From: Perognathus longimembris pacificus | Taxonomy: Eukaryota; Chordata; Mammalia; Rodentia; Heteromyidae | Direction: 5' to 3' | DNA length: 64,000 nucleotides | NCBI RefSeq assembly: GCF_023159225.1 | Contig: NC_063167.1 | Coordinates: 71,921,798 to 71,985,797 of the forward strand | Shown: in pieces, positions 35,307-46,268 of the stretch | Numbering within the stretch: the first letter of the stretch is position 1 | How the letters are laid out: every line of letters starts with the position of its first letter | The notes under the pieces: generated by a model | Database searches by the model: none | Seen by the model: the letters and a program-made list of their open reading frames with translations, nothing else | Told to the model about the DNA's origin: nothing | Made by a program: the position numbers and the translations under genes

Positions 35307-35340
35307 ATCCTCCAGATCTCAGTTTCCTGAGTAGCTAAGA
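35307..35340 (-). mobile_element. 7SL-type SINE 5' fragment
   Basis: GATCCTCCAGATCTCAGTTT to GCTAAGATTATC, directly joined to the 100-bp duplication. Confidence 0.6.
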
Positions 35341-35372
35341 TTATCAGTAGGGGCCATTAGTACCCAGATTGA

Positions 35373-35433
<61 letters not shown>

Positions 35434-35471
35434 ATGTTCTTTATCAGTAGGGGCCATTAGTACCCAGATTG

Positions 35472-35534
<63 letters not shown>

Positions 35535-35540
35535 ATGTTC
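35341..35540. repeat. 100-bp tandem duplication containing a GT microsatellite
   Basis: TTATCAGTAGGGGCCATTAG and TACCCAGATTGAAG, a GT run, then GCTATGTTCTT occur at 35341-35440 and again at 35441-35540. The unique flanks are identical between copies. The left edge is the 5' part of a 7SL-type SINE. Confidence 0.93.
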
Positions 35541-35553
35541 TTTTTTTCTTTGT

Positions 35554-35614
35554 GGCATTGAGGATTTCACTTATGACCTTACACATACTCTACCACTGAA
35601 CTACATCTCCAGCT
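35554..35614 (-). mobile_element. ID-like SINE fragment
   Basis: Inverted ID-type words ACTCTACCACTGAACTACAT and CTCCAGCTC. Confidence 0.55.
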
Positions 35615-35647
35615 CAACTGTATATTTTTGTTTGTTTATTTGAGTGA

Positions 35648-35870
35648 TTTTTGTGCCAGCACTGGGTCCTAAACTCAAGGTCTGGGCACCATCCCTTAGC
35701 TTTCCCACTCAATCTGTCACTCTACCACTTGAACCAAAGTTCTACTTCCTGCTCTTTGCTGTTTAATTGGAGATAAAAGTCTTGGGGACTTTTCTTGCCC
35801 AAATTGGCTTTGATCTCAGCCTCCAAGGTAGCTATAATTACAAGTGTGAGCCACTGGTGCCAGACTACTA
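35648..35870 (-). mobile_element. 7SL/Geo SINE
   Basis: Inverted and complete, moderately diverged. Confidence 0.82.
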
Positions 35871-36529
35871 TATCTTTTTTGGTTCTGTGTGAGTCATTAT
35901 GTTAAGTTCCATAGGTATCAAAACATATAGTAATATCATAAGAAAAGCTTATGACCAAGGAAATGTCATTCATTGGCTACATTCTGCTGTAGGTTAGAGC
36001 AGATATACAACAATGGCATGACCATGTCAGAATTTTTTTCTTCTTTGCCCTGTCTCTGGGCCAGGCTATCTGCTTATCCAGGAGTAGACCAATGTATTCA
36101 CAGTGAAGCTAAGACTCAAATATCTTGGCTCTGTTCTGAAGCCTTTCTTGGCTTGGAAATAAGACACTGGGGTTTGTCTTCCAATTTCCCATCTTGTTTT
36201 ATCAACTCTTCTCAAAAGCTATTATACAAAGAATGAACAATGGGAATTATTCAGCAGGTCTTCCAAATGCAGGAGCCAAGAAAGCAACAATGGAATTACA
36301 TAAAACCACTGGTAAGAAATGTTATCCCTGCTCCTTGGGAGATGACTCAACAGCACGAAGTCATCTGTTTGCATGTAACCCAGCAGAGAAAAACATTTCC
36401 CAGGCCAGAATTATTGATGAGCTATGACTTTTTGGTAAATGTAGGACTACAAATCTACCTCATGGGAGAGAAGTTGAAAAATATGATTGAAATATAAGGA
36501 TATTTAAGGATAAGTATATGGGCAGAACA

Positions 36530-36760
36530 GTTGAGTACCAGTGGCTCACACCTGTAATCCTAGCTACTCAGGAGGCTGAAATCTAAGGATCACAGTTTGA
36601 AGCCAGCCCAGGCAGGAGAGTCTATGAGACTCTTATCTCCAATTAACCATCAAAAAGCTGGAAGCAGAGCTGTGGCTCAAGTGGTAGAGCACTAGCCTTG
36701 AGCAAAAACACCTCAGGGACAGTGCCCAAACCCCCAGTTCAAGCCTCAGGACTGACTCTC
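36530..36760 (+). mobile_element. 7SL/Geo SINE
   Basis: Well preserved: CACACCTGTAATCCTAGCTA and AGCCAGCCCAGGCAGGAGAG; tail becomes CT-rich. Confidence 0.88.
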
Positions 36761-37009
36761 TCTCTCTCATTCTCCCCTCCTCCCCCCAAAAATATAGGCA
36801 AAACATTAAACATGACCAGTTGTATTTGACAGTCTTGAAAAATAAAAAATAACACCAATGGAGCTATGGGAACAATTCAAATCTTTCCCAAATACTCTGA
36901 AAAAAAAAGTTTTCTTGGTTGTAATCTGGATTTTCTTTAAAGGGAAATACCTAGTACATCAGCATAGCATCCTATGATCCCATAGATGTGAGTTTTTAAG
37001 TGTTATACA

Positions 37010-37120
37010 GGAAGTGGTGCTGTGGCTTAAGTAGTAGAGCACTAGCCTTGAGCAAAAGATACTCAGGGACAAGTCCTAAGCCCTGAGTTCAAGCCCCAAG
37101 TCCCAGGACTGGCATAAGGC
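37010..37120 (+). mobile_element. Geo module only
   Basis: Starts AGGAAGTGGTGCTGTGGC and ends CAGGACTGGC; the head is missing. Confidence 0.8.
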
Positions 37121-37139
37121 AAGCAAACAAAAAATATCA

Positions 37140-37395
37140 GACAAATAGTTGTACATAGAAGTTTCGATTCAGCATGTCAGGTTATTAGTACAACCCATTC
37201 AAATCAGTGTCACCCCTTCCATCCCTCTCCCCGCTCCTCCCAACCCCACCCATCCCCTCAAGTTACCTGGTTCCATTTTCACACATCTATTGAATAGGAT
37301 GATCCCATTCACCCACCCTCCCTCCATTCCTCTGGCCCCTTCCCCTTGACCTTCCTCCTGCCCATCACATGTTTCAGCTTCTCCGTATTCATTCT
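37140..37395 (-). mobile_element. L1 3' end fragment near WARS2 exon 2
   Basis: The words CATGTCAGGTTATTAGTAC and ATCAGTGTCACCCCTTCC match the L1 3' region, followed by a C-rich tract. It lies about 70 bp past the exon 2 donor, on the same strand as the gene. Confidence 0.6.
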
Positions 37396-37466
37396 GTTCA
37401 ACTCTGAGCTAGTTGTTCAAAGGTGTTAACAGGAAAAGAAAAGTGGTTGTCATCTGGGAAGCTGAC

Positions 37467-37724
37467 CTGAGACTGCTGGAAGAGAATGCTTTTCTCCGGG
37501 TTGATGCCACAGGCGAGAAGAGCCGCAGTCATGTCCAGAACGCTCTGTCGGAGGACGGCGGGGTCTTGGGGGACAGTGATGGAGTGTAGGTCCACGATGC
37601 TGTACAGCACTGAGTCATACTGCTCCTGCAGCTTCACCCAGCTTTCGATAGCACCCAGGTAATTTCCCAGGTGAAGGATACCTGTAGGTTGAATGCCAGA
37701 AAATACTCGCTTCACGCTGTCCTT
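37467..37724 (-). CDS. WARS2: WARS2 coding exon 2 (catalytic Rossmann-fold start, HIGH motif)
   Basis: The exon is 258 nt and encodes 86 residues beginning [15 protein letters not shown] and ending SILFQQSQ. It carries the class I aminoacyl-tRNA synthetase signature: the GIQPTG loop followed by HLGN, the TrpRS form of the HIGH motif that binds ATP, then NYLGAIESW and the SIVDLHSIT strand. The acceptor is TTCATTCCAG before AAGGAC, and the donor is CAG followed by GTCAGC. Upstream of the acceptor the frame stays open for about 45 more codons, but that part has no similarity to the family and precedes the AG, so I exclude it. Human exon 1, from memory, ends just before KD at this same point, which supports the border. 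A MIR copy lies just upstream in intron 1. Confidence 0.96.
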
Positions 37725-37859
37725 CTGGAATGAAGAAAAACAAACAGGTTTGCCTTTTGAGGCAGGAGCTGTGAACCTTGCTCTCACGTGGAGCGCTCTA
37801 CCATAGCTAGTTCTGTTTCTGTAAACTGCAATCTTACAGACAGCCATCATCACACACAT

Positions 37860-38042
37860 TCATTTTGTGCCAAGCCGATCGCTAGGCTCAGTCCTGATAC
37901 ACATCGGTGGATTTACTCCTCACAAAATCCAGTATGGGAGGCACAGGGTCACTTTTACCTGCAGGTAGGATCATCCCCCAGATCTTAAGAAATTTCCCAT
38001 GGTCACTCAGCTAGTTAATGGTAGAGCTGGACAGGATTTCAA
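37860..38042 (-). mobile_element. MIR SINE just upstream of WARS2 exon 2
   Basis: On the plus strand TTTACTCCTCACAAAATCC, CATGGTCACTCAGCTAGTTA and GGTAGAGCTGGACAGGATTT are an inverted MIR core. Confidence 0.75.
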
Positions 38043-38108
38043 CTTGAGTAGCAGGGTGCTTGCTTGGCAAGCACAAGGCACTGAGTTCAAACCCCAGGAC
38101 CGCCCCCC
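38043..38108 (+). mobile_element. ID-like tRNA-derived SINE
   Basis: GCAGGGTGCTTGCTTGGCAA and GAGTTCAAACCCCAGGACC keep the B-box; followed by A-rich sequence. Confidence 0.65.
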
Positions 38109-38394
38109 CACCAAAAAAAACACACAAAAAACCAACAAACCCCAATAACAAGAGGATCTCACAGAAGTTGAGAATGGAAAAGTAAGCAATCAGAATGGAG
38201 GAAAGTAGGGAGAGAACGAGACTGGGAAAAATTAATCAATAGATGCTACATCATAGTCTCATAGTCACATTCTGGTGTGTTTTTGCACAAAGGGTGACAA
38301 GAAGAAAATAGATCTCAAAAAGCTATAAAAAGCGATTGTGAATCCCTCACTATGAGTAAATGATCAATGCTTGAAGAAATAGACATGTTCCATC

Positions 38395-38490
38395 CACTTG
38401 CAGTTTTTTGCTGGTTAATTGGAAATAAGTCTCTCAGAATTCTCTGTCCTGGCTGGCTTCTAATCGCTACCCTCAGATCTCAGCTGAGAT
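38395..38490 (-). mobile_element. 7SL-type SINE fragment
   Basis: Inverted middle part, TTTTTTGCTGGTTAATTGG to CCTCAGATCTCAGC. Confidence 0.7.
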
Positions 38491-38504
38491 CTGGATTCTT
38501 TTTT

Positions 38505-38670
38505 AAAATTTATTTATTGTCAAAGTGATGTACAGAGGGGTTACAGTTTCATACGTAAGGCATTGAGTACATTTCTTATCCAACTTGTTACCTCCTCCCT
38601 CCTTCCCCTCTCTCCATCCCCCGCCCCATGAGTTATATGGCTGGATTACAGCATATAGTTTTGTAAGTAT
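38505..38670 (-). mobile_element. L1 3' untranslated region fragment
   Basis: AGTGATGTACAGAGGGGTTA and ATTGAGTACATTTCTTATCC are shared with the copies near 2.1 kb and 51.4 kb. Its tail abuts a partial SINE. Confidence 0.6.
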
Positions 38671-38797
38671 TGCTGTTGCATTGGTTCACCTTCTGAGGTA
38701 GGCATTATTTCCCCACATGGAGATCTGAAGATTGTTTCCTTCCATTGCTCTGAAGAATCTGGAAAGAATATTGTCTATTGTTTCTGTTTTAGGTCCA

Positions 38798-38875
38798 AGA
38801 TTGGGATCTGAACTCAGTACCTGATGTTTTGCTCACTAACTAGCACTCTCTATTTAAGCCACATTTCCAACCCCT
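38798..38875 (-). mobile_element. Geo/ID-like fragment
   Basis: Inverted, decayed: GATCTGAACTCAGTACCTGA and AAGCCACATTTCCAACCCC. Confidence 0.5.
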
Positions 38876-38964
38876 AAAAGATTGGTTACTTCTCTTCTTT
38901 CTTCTTTCCTTTTTTTTTGGTCTGAGACTAGGATTGAAACTTGGAAAGTGTATTGCAATTTGCT

Positions 38965-38968
<4 letters not shown>

Positions 38969-39005
<37 letters not shown>

Positions 39006-39032
39006 CAGAGAGAATGTGTGTGTGTGTGTGTG
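38969..39032. repeat. (GA)n then (GT)n
   Basis: About 15 GA units, GAAAGAGAGACAGAGAGAAT, then 9 GT units leading into an inverted Geo module. Confidence 0.93.
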
Positions 39033-39106
39033 TGAGTCCTGGGGCTTGAACTCAGGCTCAAGACTAGCACTTTATCAATTGAGCCATAGCTCTACTTCTT
39101 GGTCTT
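39033..39106 (-). mobile_element. Geo module fragment
   Basis: Inverted; GTCCTGGGGCTTGAACTCAG with a deletion before CTCAAGACTAGCAC. Confidence 0.7.
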
Positions 39107-39169
39107 TTCATTTTTTCCCATTTGTCTGTTTGTCCTTATCTGTGCTAGTATCGCATTATTTTGTAAATA

Positions 39170-39352
39170 AATATTGGGACCAGGCCCCCCTACTTTCACT
39201 TGGCTTTTTCACTAAAGACTGGCACTCTACTACTTGACCCACACTCTACTTCTGGTTTTCTGCTGGTTCCCTGGGCATAACTGTCTCTTGGGTTTGTCTG
39301 CCCAGGCTCCTGAGTAGCTGGGATTATAGGAGTGCACCACAGCACCCAGAAG
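39170..39352 (-). mobile_element. 7SL/Geo SINE remnant
   Basis: Inverted and decayed; ends CTGAGTAGCTGGGATTATAG and GCACCCAG. Confidence 0.68.
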
Positions 39353-39414
39353 ATCTTTTTCTTTTAAAAGTATTTTACCCACCAAGGAAACCTGTTGTGG
39401 ACAATATTTTTTAG

Positions 39415-39570
39415 AGGCTATGTTGCAGGAAGTGTGAGGGAGGAGTGAAATTGATTATAACACAGTATAAACACATGTGAAGATGTACTCATGAAATCTC
39501 CCCCCATATAACTGGGATAAACCAATTTGACAAAAAAGAAAAGCATAACAACAATAAAAAAGACTATCTT
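39415..39570 (+). mobile_element. Possible L1 3' end
   Basis: A G/A-rich segment ends in an ATGTACTCATGAAATCTCCC and A-rich tail arrangement typical of rodent L1 3' ends. It is heavily diverged. Confidence 0.4.
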
Positions 39571-39599
39571 ACTCATCCTGGTCCTTCATACTTCTCAAT

Positions 39600-39800
39600 A
39601 CATTTTAGAATTTCCTAGTCAAGTCCCAAGGGGAGGGAGGGGGGGACTGATTTTGACTGGGATTGCATTGAGTCTTATCATTGTAAGTAAAATAAATGTC
39701 TTTATCACATTGGACTGTCCCATCCAGGAAACCATACAGCATATTAAGGTGTTAGTCCTTCTACCTAACACTGGAGTCTACCAACCTACTTTAAACAAGT
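39600..39800 (-). mobile_element. Ancient L1 ORF2 internal fragment
   Basis: GACTGGGATTGCATTGAGTC and the following bases read, antisense, like the decayed ORF2 stretch around IGRINIVKM-ILPK-IYRFNAIPI. Many indels are present. Confidence 0.55.
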
Positions 39801-40015
39801 GAGTCTCAAGGATATATAAATCTTTTTCTAAATTCTACAAATACTACAAATAACAGCTTATTTCTTTTCCCTCCTCCAAAGATAACAGCTCTAAGGTAGA
39901 AGGCCACATCATAGTTCCAAGGGTGCTAACTGAACTGGATCCAAGTCCTCAGGAAGAAATCCAAAAGACTCAGAGCTCTAAGGGTATGAAAAATATCATC
40001 CAAATGTCTGAGAAC

Positions 40016-40200
40016 AGCTGGGTGCCAATGACTCACAACTGTAATCCTAGCTACTCAGGAGGCTGAGATTTCAGCCCAGACAGGAAAGTCTGTAAACTGG
40101 AACTAAAGCTGTGGATCAAGTGGTAGAGTGCTAGCCTTGAGCCAAAGAAGCTCAGGGTCAGCACCTAGGCCCTAAGTTCAAGTCCCAGGCCCCAAACAAA
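40016..40200 (+). mobile_element. 7SL/Geo SINE with internal deletion
   Basis: The ATGAGACTCTTATCTCC middle is missing; both ends are kept. Confidence 0.8.
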
Positions 40201-41599
40201 AAACCAAAAAAGAGTGACAACAAACATAATCTAACCACACAGAAGCACGCGCATGTGCACACACACACACACACACTCATACTAGGCCTTTAATGTTTCA
40301 AACCACAGTTTAGAAATAGTATTTTAAAAGGAATTTCCATTTGAAGTTTGGAGAAAAACAGAGTGTGAAAGAAAACCAAAGAGAGAACCAGAGAGAGAGA
40401 GAGACAAAGAATGAGTACATACCAGTTTAGTAAGGTTTGCTCCAGAACTGGTTTTCACCAGCCCTGGATCCCTGATATGGGAATAAGCAAAAGAATTTTC
40501 AGTACCGTAGGAAATGATTAATGGCTTTTAGGGCTGATTGATGAAGAGAGAAAGCAAAGCAGAAAAACAAACTCTGAACTTAATAAATGGAAAAGAGGGG
40601 AAAAAAAAGAATTCATCCAGAAATACTTGACCTAGGAAGATGAGAGGATATTTCTGGTAACGTAAAGGATTATGAAGGCCAGAAAAAATAAGCTGAGCAA
40701 AGAAAAAAGAATAGGAATATGTCTACATAAATTCCCCTATGGTCAGACAAAGAAGTTCTTCCCCAAGGAGAATTGGAGAAAACAAATTCTTAAGAAAACT
40801 AGGAGAGAAAAACACGAAAGGAGAGACTGTGGGAATAAAAGACCTGTGAGCGACAGGAAAGGGTAGGAAGGAGCTAGACATGATCTAATAAATCTCCATC
40901 CCCCAGTTTCTCTGTCCATCAGTGCAGAGGAAAGAATATCATCAAGAAATAAAAGCAACAAGAAATGTTTTGTTCAGTTTGCAAGAAGCTAAGAAAAAAA
41001 ATACAGCCTCAAAAAATAGGCCCTGGATCCCTGGTCTTAAAAATATACAGAGAGCAAGCAGCTTCGCTGCAGTGAGTTTACGTTCCTGTCCATCCTCAGC
41101 ACGAGTCGGCGGGTGGCCAGCCGCATGGTGGGGAGACATGCCTGGCACCATGAGAGCATGGGGTTGGAATGTGAAGTTTGGGTGGCGGGAGGGGTTCTGT
41201 GTTCAAAAGCACCAGAGATGGAAGAGAATGAAAACGAAAGAAGCCGGAAATCACAGTAGACAGGAGGCAAACCACAAAGCAGTGCCACGGCTCCCCCACA
41301 GGTGTGGGCCTGGGGAGGGAAGGCTGGCTTACCATGCCTTGTGGTAGACACCACCAGGTCGTGATACCAGGGGTACATTTCCTTAACAAATGCCCCTGTC
41401 CAGACAATGCTCATCTTGGCCCATTTCAGAACTAGCCCTGCTGGTAGGCAGTTTTAGACCTAAGACTTAATAAAGGCCAAGACAGGTTGGGTGGGTGTTC
41501 AAATCCATTGACTTAGCAATTTCACAAACAGAGCTGAAACTATACCTGTGTAAGGAATATTACCTAAAAAAACTTTCTTTCTTTCTTTTTTTTTTTTTT

Positions 41600-41830
41600 T
41601 TGTACCAGTACTGGGGCTTGAACTCGGGCTGGGAGCTGTCCCTTAGCTTTTTTGTTCAAAGTTTGCACTCTGTCACTTGAGTCACAGCTCCACCTCCAGC
41701 TTTTTGGTGGTTGACTGAAGATAACAGTCTCATGGGCTTTCTTGCCTGAGCTGGCTTTGAACCTAGATCCTCAAATCTCAGCCTCCTGAGTCGCTAGTAT
41801 TACATGCCTGAGCCACCAGCATCTATCTTA
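41600..41830 (-). mobile_element. 7SL/Geo SINE
   Basis: Inverted, complete, behind a T-run. Confidence 0.85.
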
Positions 41831-42579
41831 AAACAAACAAAAACTACAGTTAAAGGTAAACAAAAACAAAGCTGACAACCACCTTGCCTCCCCAGTTCCA
41901 AAAGTGGTATTTTATCACAAACTGCAATCAGGAAAGTAACCAGTAGCATTACCAGCTAATTAAGATAGACATCTCCATAGGTCCATTTATGTTTTTAATT
42001 GTACATAAATGAAGAATACCATTTAAAATCCTCACTGCTTAGCTCTTTACTAGTATTTCTCACATAGGCCAAGCCTCAGGTGCCTGAAATACATCTTCAG
42101 CATGTTATTGCTAATACCTCTATTAGCAATTCAGGATTGAAGAGCTGGAACTAGGAGAACACATGTAGGAAAACAGCATTTTACTCCTGGTTGGAGGAGC
42201 CAGGTGCTCCTGTTCCACTTCTGTCACAGCCCAGCATTGTTCTGTCTCCAGGAAGTAGGCAGACAGCCACGGTCTGTGGAGAAATGTTCCCAGAGCTCCA
42301 AGAAATGTGGACTTGGATAGAAACAGACACTCAGACACTCTGACTTAGTAAGAGAGAAAGTAGGTCTTATATTGCTACCAAAGGAGGAACAATATGAAGA
42401 TCAGAAAAATTTTTAATTGCTTGCAAAAAGAAAGAAAAAATGAGAGACTAAACCATTATATTGTGAGCTCATTGCAAACATCTATGGAAAGGAGTTCATG
42501 TGCATTGCTAGTTCAGGGAGGGGGGAGAAGAGAGAGGGAGAGGAGGAGGAGGGAGGGAAAGGAGGAGGCAGCAACCACC

Positions 42580-42795
42580 ACTGGGTGCTGGTAGCTCATT
42601 ACTATAATCCTACTCAGGAGGATGGAATCTGGGGATCAAGGTTTGAAACCAGTTCAGGCTGGAAAAACCATGAGGCTCTTATCTCCAAGCAACCAGCAAA
42701 AAACTGGAAGTAGAGGTGTGGCTCAAGTGGTAGAGCACCAGCCTTGACTGCAAGAAGCTAAAAGAGAAGTGCCATGACCCTGAGTTCAAGTTCCT
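42580..42795 (+). mobile_element. 7SL/Geo SINE
   Basis: Begins CTGGGTGCTGGTAGCTCATT; the 3' end is cut after GAGTTCAAGTTCC. Confidence 0.82.
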
Positions 42796-43179
42796 TGAAG
42801 CATTTCCTAATCTCAAGAGTCCTATGGCGTGTGCTTTGCACCATGTGTGCTGTGTTCTAACCCTTCAGGGCATCAGCCCACGTCAGCAAGCCACCGCCCT
42901 TCCTAGCGTGGGAAGCACCTCACAGAAGTGTGCCCTGGCCTTTCGGTGCCTTGTCTAATTGGGTGGTGGAGTCCCTGCATCACGTTCCGGCAGAGCAACC
43001 ATGATTGGAGGCTGCAGGTCCTGGGCAGGAACCAGCACCATGTCTGGGGAGGGCTGCCCTCGCTTCCCAAGGGTCCACTGCCGCATGCTCCGGAGGGCAG
43101 ACCTTCTGTTTTCACACGGCCCGCCGGAAGGGCTTTCACCCTGGTCACTTCACCAAGGGCCCCAACCTTTCTTTCCTTA

Positions 43180-43335
43180 GTACCAGCACTGGGCTTGAAC
43201 TTGGGACCTCGTGATCTTGATTTGCCTTTTTTAACTCAAGGCCGGTGATCTACCACTTGAACCACACTTCTACTTCAGGATTTTTGTTGGTTGACTGGAA
43301 GTAAGAATCTCTTGGACTCACCTGCCTGGGCTTAC
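43180..43335 (-). mobile_element. 7SL/Geo SINE, 5'-truncated
   Basis: Inverted Geo half and part of the 7SL half, stopping at CACCTGCCTGGGCTTA. Confidence 0.75.
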
Positions 43336-43359
43336 TCTCTTGTACTACTCCTTCCCTGT

Positions 43360-43740
43360 GTCCTCCCCACATGCCTCTCTCACCCTAGTATGCAGCAGCC
43401 TTTCTGCCTGGAAAACTCCTGGTGTTCTTCAACTCCCAACAATCTCCCTGATTCTACACCCCTCAAACACTAGCCCCTTTTCCACACCCAATGCACACAC
43501 GTGCACCCCACCTCACCAGCACCCCACATCCAAACGCAGAACAGATCCCGCTTTTATCCGTTTTCCTTTCTTGTACCTATCACACTGGTAACTTGGTAAA
43601 TATTTTCTTATTTGCTTAGTAAATATTTTCCACCTAGACTCTGAGCCCCTCTAGGGCTTTTTTATCTTTATATCCCCAGTAAACAGTGCAGCGCCAGACC
43701 CATGGTGGGCCCCTAATAAACGTTAGCTGAATGCATGACA
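43360..43740 (+). mobile_element. LINE-2 3' end
   Basis: It shows the L2 order: TTTCTGCCTGGAAAACTCC, ACTCTGAGCCCCTCTAGGGC, TATCCCCAGTAAACAGTG, ATGGTGGGCCCCTAATAAAC and TGAATGCATGA. This is an ancient, immobile element. Confidence 0.8.
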
Positions 43741-44264
43741 AATCTTCCCTCCCCCATTGGGCTCCAAGTGAAAAGAGCAAAATAACCACACACAAAATGA
43801 ACCAGAGGCTCCAGTGAGAGGCAGTTGCTACACCAAATGTTGTTCTGAGAGTTTGTTTAAAAGTTGGTTTTCTGAAACTCTGAAACTAAATCTTTAAATC
43901 GGGGTGTACGGATGCTGCTTCAAGCCACGATGCTCCTGGAGAATGGTTCTAACAGTGGGCTTTCGACTGTACCCAGATATTCATAAACCTGGTGAGAAAT
44001 CAAACTTTAAATCTGAGTTCCACATTGGGACAGGAGAAATCTATGTAGCCTTGGGCCCAATGCTGAAACAGAGGGACTCTCTGAGGAGTTTGCCTTTGCA
44101 GAAAGAGTAAAAGGTTCATTCCAATGACTGCTGGAGTAGGGGGTGGTAACATGTTAGTCTCCTCCAGTATCCGCCATCTTGTACCGCTGGATACTCCACT
44201 ATAGAATGATGCTCTGGCTGAACAAAAAGAAGATGAAGATTAGATCTGAGGTCTTCGGCCTATG

Positions 44265-44400
44265 TCCTGTACCAGCAGCATCACCATGATGGGTCCACTC
44301 CTGGACCTACTAACTCAGGAGGTGTAAAAGTTAAAGATGGGAAAGTTTTGCAATCTGTGTTTCCAGGTGCTTTTAATGCACGCTGAAGAGGGGCTTTAGA
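44265..44400 (+). mobile_element. MER5-like DNA transposon remnant
   Basis: CAGCAGCATCACCATGATGG, CTACTAACTCAGGAGGTGT and CAATCTGTGTTTCCAGGTGC follow the MER5A order. It is old and diverged. Confidence 0.6.
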
Positions 44401-44496
44401 AACCCACAATCTGTTCTTAAAATTCACTGCGACTGCATGAAACAATGTGCAGGTGAGAACACTATGCATGAAGAGGCACTCATTTTCAGACCTACA

Positions 44497-44645
44497 GTTT
44501 TCAATCTTGGCTGTGCAGTAACCCCGAGCTTTAAAAAAACAAAAACCCAACCATCTGTAGGTCCCACCACTCAGGGGTTTTGATTTAATCAGTGTTGGAT
44601 TTGTCACGAGCACTGAGAAATTTCAGAGGACCTCAATGATTCCAA
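44497..44645 (+). mobile_element. Second MER5-like remnant
   Basis: TTTTCAATCTTGGCTGTGCA, GAGCTTTAAAAAAAC and GGGGTTTTGATTTAATC match MER5-type sequence. It sits 100 bp after the previous copy and may be part of the same insertion. Confidence 0.6.
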
Positions 44646-44750
44646 TGCAAGGCCCAAATGGAAAGAGCAGAACTCAAAGTGAACTGCTACATCGTTATTC
44701 TCCAAAGCTTCCAGCCCACTGGGAAACACAGAAACCCCACCCCCCACCCC

Positions 44751-44752
<2 letters not shown>

Positions 44753-44797
<45 letters not shown>
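44753..44797. repeat. (CA)n
   Basis: About 22 CA units after a CCCCACCCCCCACCCC stretch. Confidence 0.95.
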
Positions 44798-44799
<2 letters not shown>

Positions 44800-45451
44800 C
44801 TAACAAAAAGACCATTGATATAAGTTTGCTTGCTTATCTTTTACATTTCAGTCTCTGAAACAATTATTCAGCTGTATAGTCAGAGGCTGTTCTGGCTCGA
44901 AGAAGTTCAGATACCACATTTGGCCAGCCATACACACCTGAGGAGGAGTGTCAAGTGTGGCTGTAGCCTTGGGTGGTGAGCAAAGACACCCTGCTGAGCC
45001 AGCCAGGCACTCAAGAGTTAGGCAGACTGACCTAACTCTAACCCATATGGCGGGGGGTGGAGAAGCGTCCAGAAAACACAGCCTGGAATTCGCCAAGAAA
45101 ATAATCCCACTAAAACAACATAATTGCAGTGGACAGAAGAAACACTTTCTCTGTGATATTCTTCTCTGCCCATCTCCCTCTGCCCTCAGCTCCTGGTTTT
45201 AGCAGAGAATACAGATGGACACTACGTAGCTAGAAGGGGCAGTGACTACTTAGTCAGTAATAGACCAAAACCCAGACTAGCAACACATGGCTTAGCCAAG
45301 GGAAGCTGACATGCCAGACATTCTTACACAAAATATGCTAAATAATAGCATGATTATCTCAAGTGTTCTGAGTCTTTGGGAGAGAGACAATGTGAGTTTC
45401 TTATGAGAATCCCACAGCCAAAGAAAAAGATTTTTAAAATATTTTCCCTAG

Positions 45452-45644
45452 GGGGCTGGGGATATAGCCTAGTGGCAAGAGTGCCTGCCTCGGATACACG
45501 AGGCCCTAGGTTCGATTCCCCAGCACCACATATACAGAAAATGGCCAGAAGCGGCGCTGTGGCTCAAGTGGCAGAGTGCTAGCCTTGAGCGGGAAGAAGC
45601 CAGGGACAGTACTCAGGCCCTGAGTCCAAGGCCCAGGACTGGCC

Positions 45645-45672
<28 letters not shown>
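45452..45672 (+). mobile_element. Young IDL-Geo SINE with target-site duplication
   Basis: Intact head (GGCTGGGGATATAGCCTAGT), intact Geo module and an uninterrupted A tail of about 28. Flanked by ATTTTCCCTAG at 45441-45451 and 45673-45683. The best-preserved copy here. Confidence 0.95.
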
Positions 45673-45677
<5 letters not shown>

Positions 45678-45749
45678 CCCTAGAATGAAGATAATTAATG
45701 AAAAAGGGCTCTCTGTGTCCACGTACACTTCTACCAGCGGAAGTCAGTC

Positions 45750-46046
45750 TCTCCTTCCCTTCCTCCCTCCCTCCCTTTTCCCCTCCTTCCTTCCCTTCCT
45801 CTTTTCCTTTCATCATCCTTCCCTTCCTTTTTTTCTTCCTTCCCTTCTTTCTTTCTCTTTGTCTCTCCCTCTTGCCTCCCTTCCTTCCTTTTTTTCTCTT
45901 TTTTTCTTTCTTGTGTCTGTGTTGGTCCTGGAACTTGAATAAGCCTGCCTGCCTTCTTTCCTTTCCTTCCTTCCTTCCTTCCTTCCTTCCTTCCTTCCTT
46001 CCTTCCTTCCTTCCTTCTTTCCTTCCTTCCTTCCTTCCTTCCTTCT
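45750..46046. repeat. Polypyrimidine region ending in a perfect (TTCC)n
   Basis: C/T-rich from 45750, with a fragment of an inverted SINE tail at 45915-45942 and then about 20 TTCC units to 46046. The repeat seems to have expanded inside the SINE tail. Confidence 0.93.
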
Positions 46047-46268
46047 TGTATTCTTCCTGGGGCTTGAATACAGAGCGTGGGCTCTATCCCTGGGATTTTT
46101 GTGCTTGAGGCTACCACTCTACCACAGTTCTACTTCTGGCATTTTGTAGTTAACTGGAGATAAGAGTTTCATAGACTTTTCTTGCTTGTGCTTGCTTTGA
46201 ACCATGATTGTCAGATAGCAGCCTCCTGAATAGCTAGGAATAGCAAGTGTGAGCCACCAGCCACCCCT
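46047..46268 (-). mobile_element. 7SL/Geo SINE
   Basis: Inverted; its tail side is the (TTCC)n array. Confidence 0.8.

Noticed and set aside
37725..37859. Upstream extension of the WARS2 exon 2 frame to an apparent start
   Set aside because: It lies before the TTCATTCCAG acceptor and has no resemblance to WARS2; the true N-terminus is in exon 1.
38043..38108. Possible tRNA gene (A- and B-box-like words)
   Set aside because: No cloverleaf can be drawn; it is an ID-type SINE with an A-rich tail.
42400..42560. G/A-rich stretch as a possible regulatory G-quadruplex
   Set aside because: It is a GGAGGAG simple repeat next to a SINE with no well-spaced four-run G pattern that I could defend.
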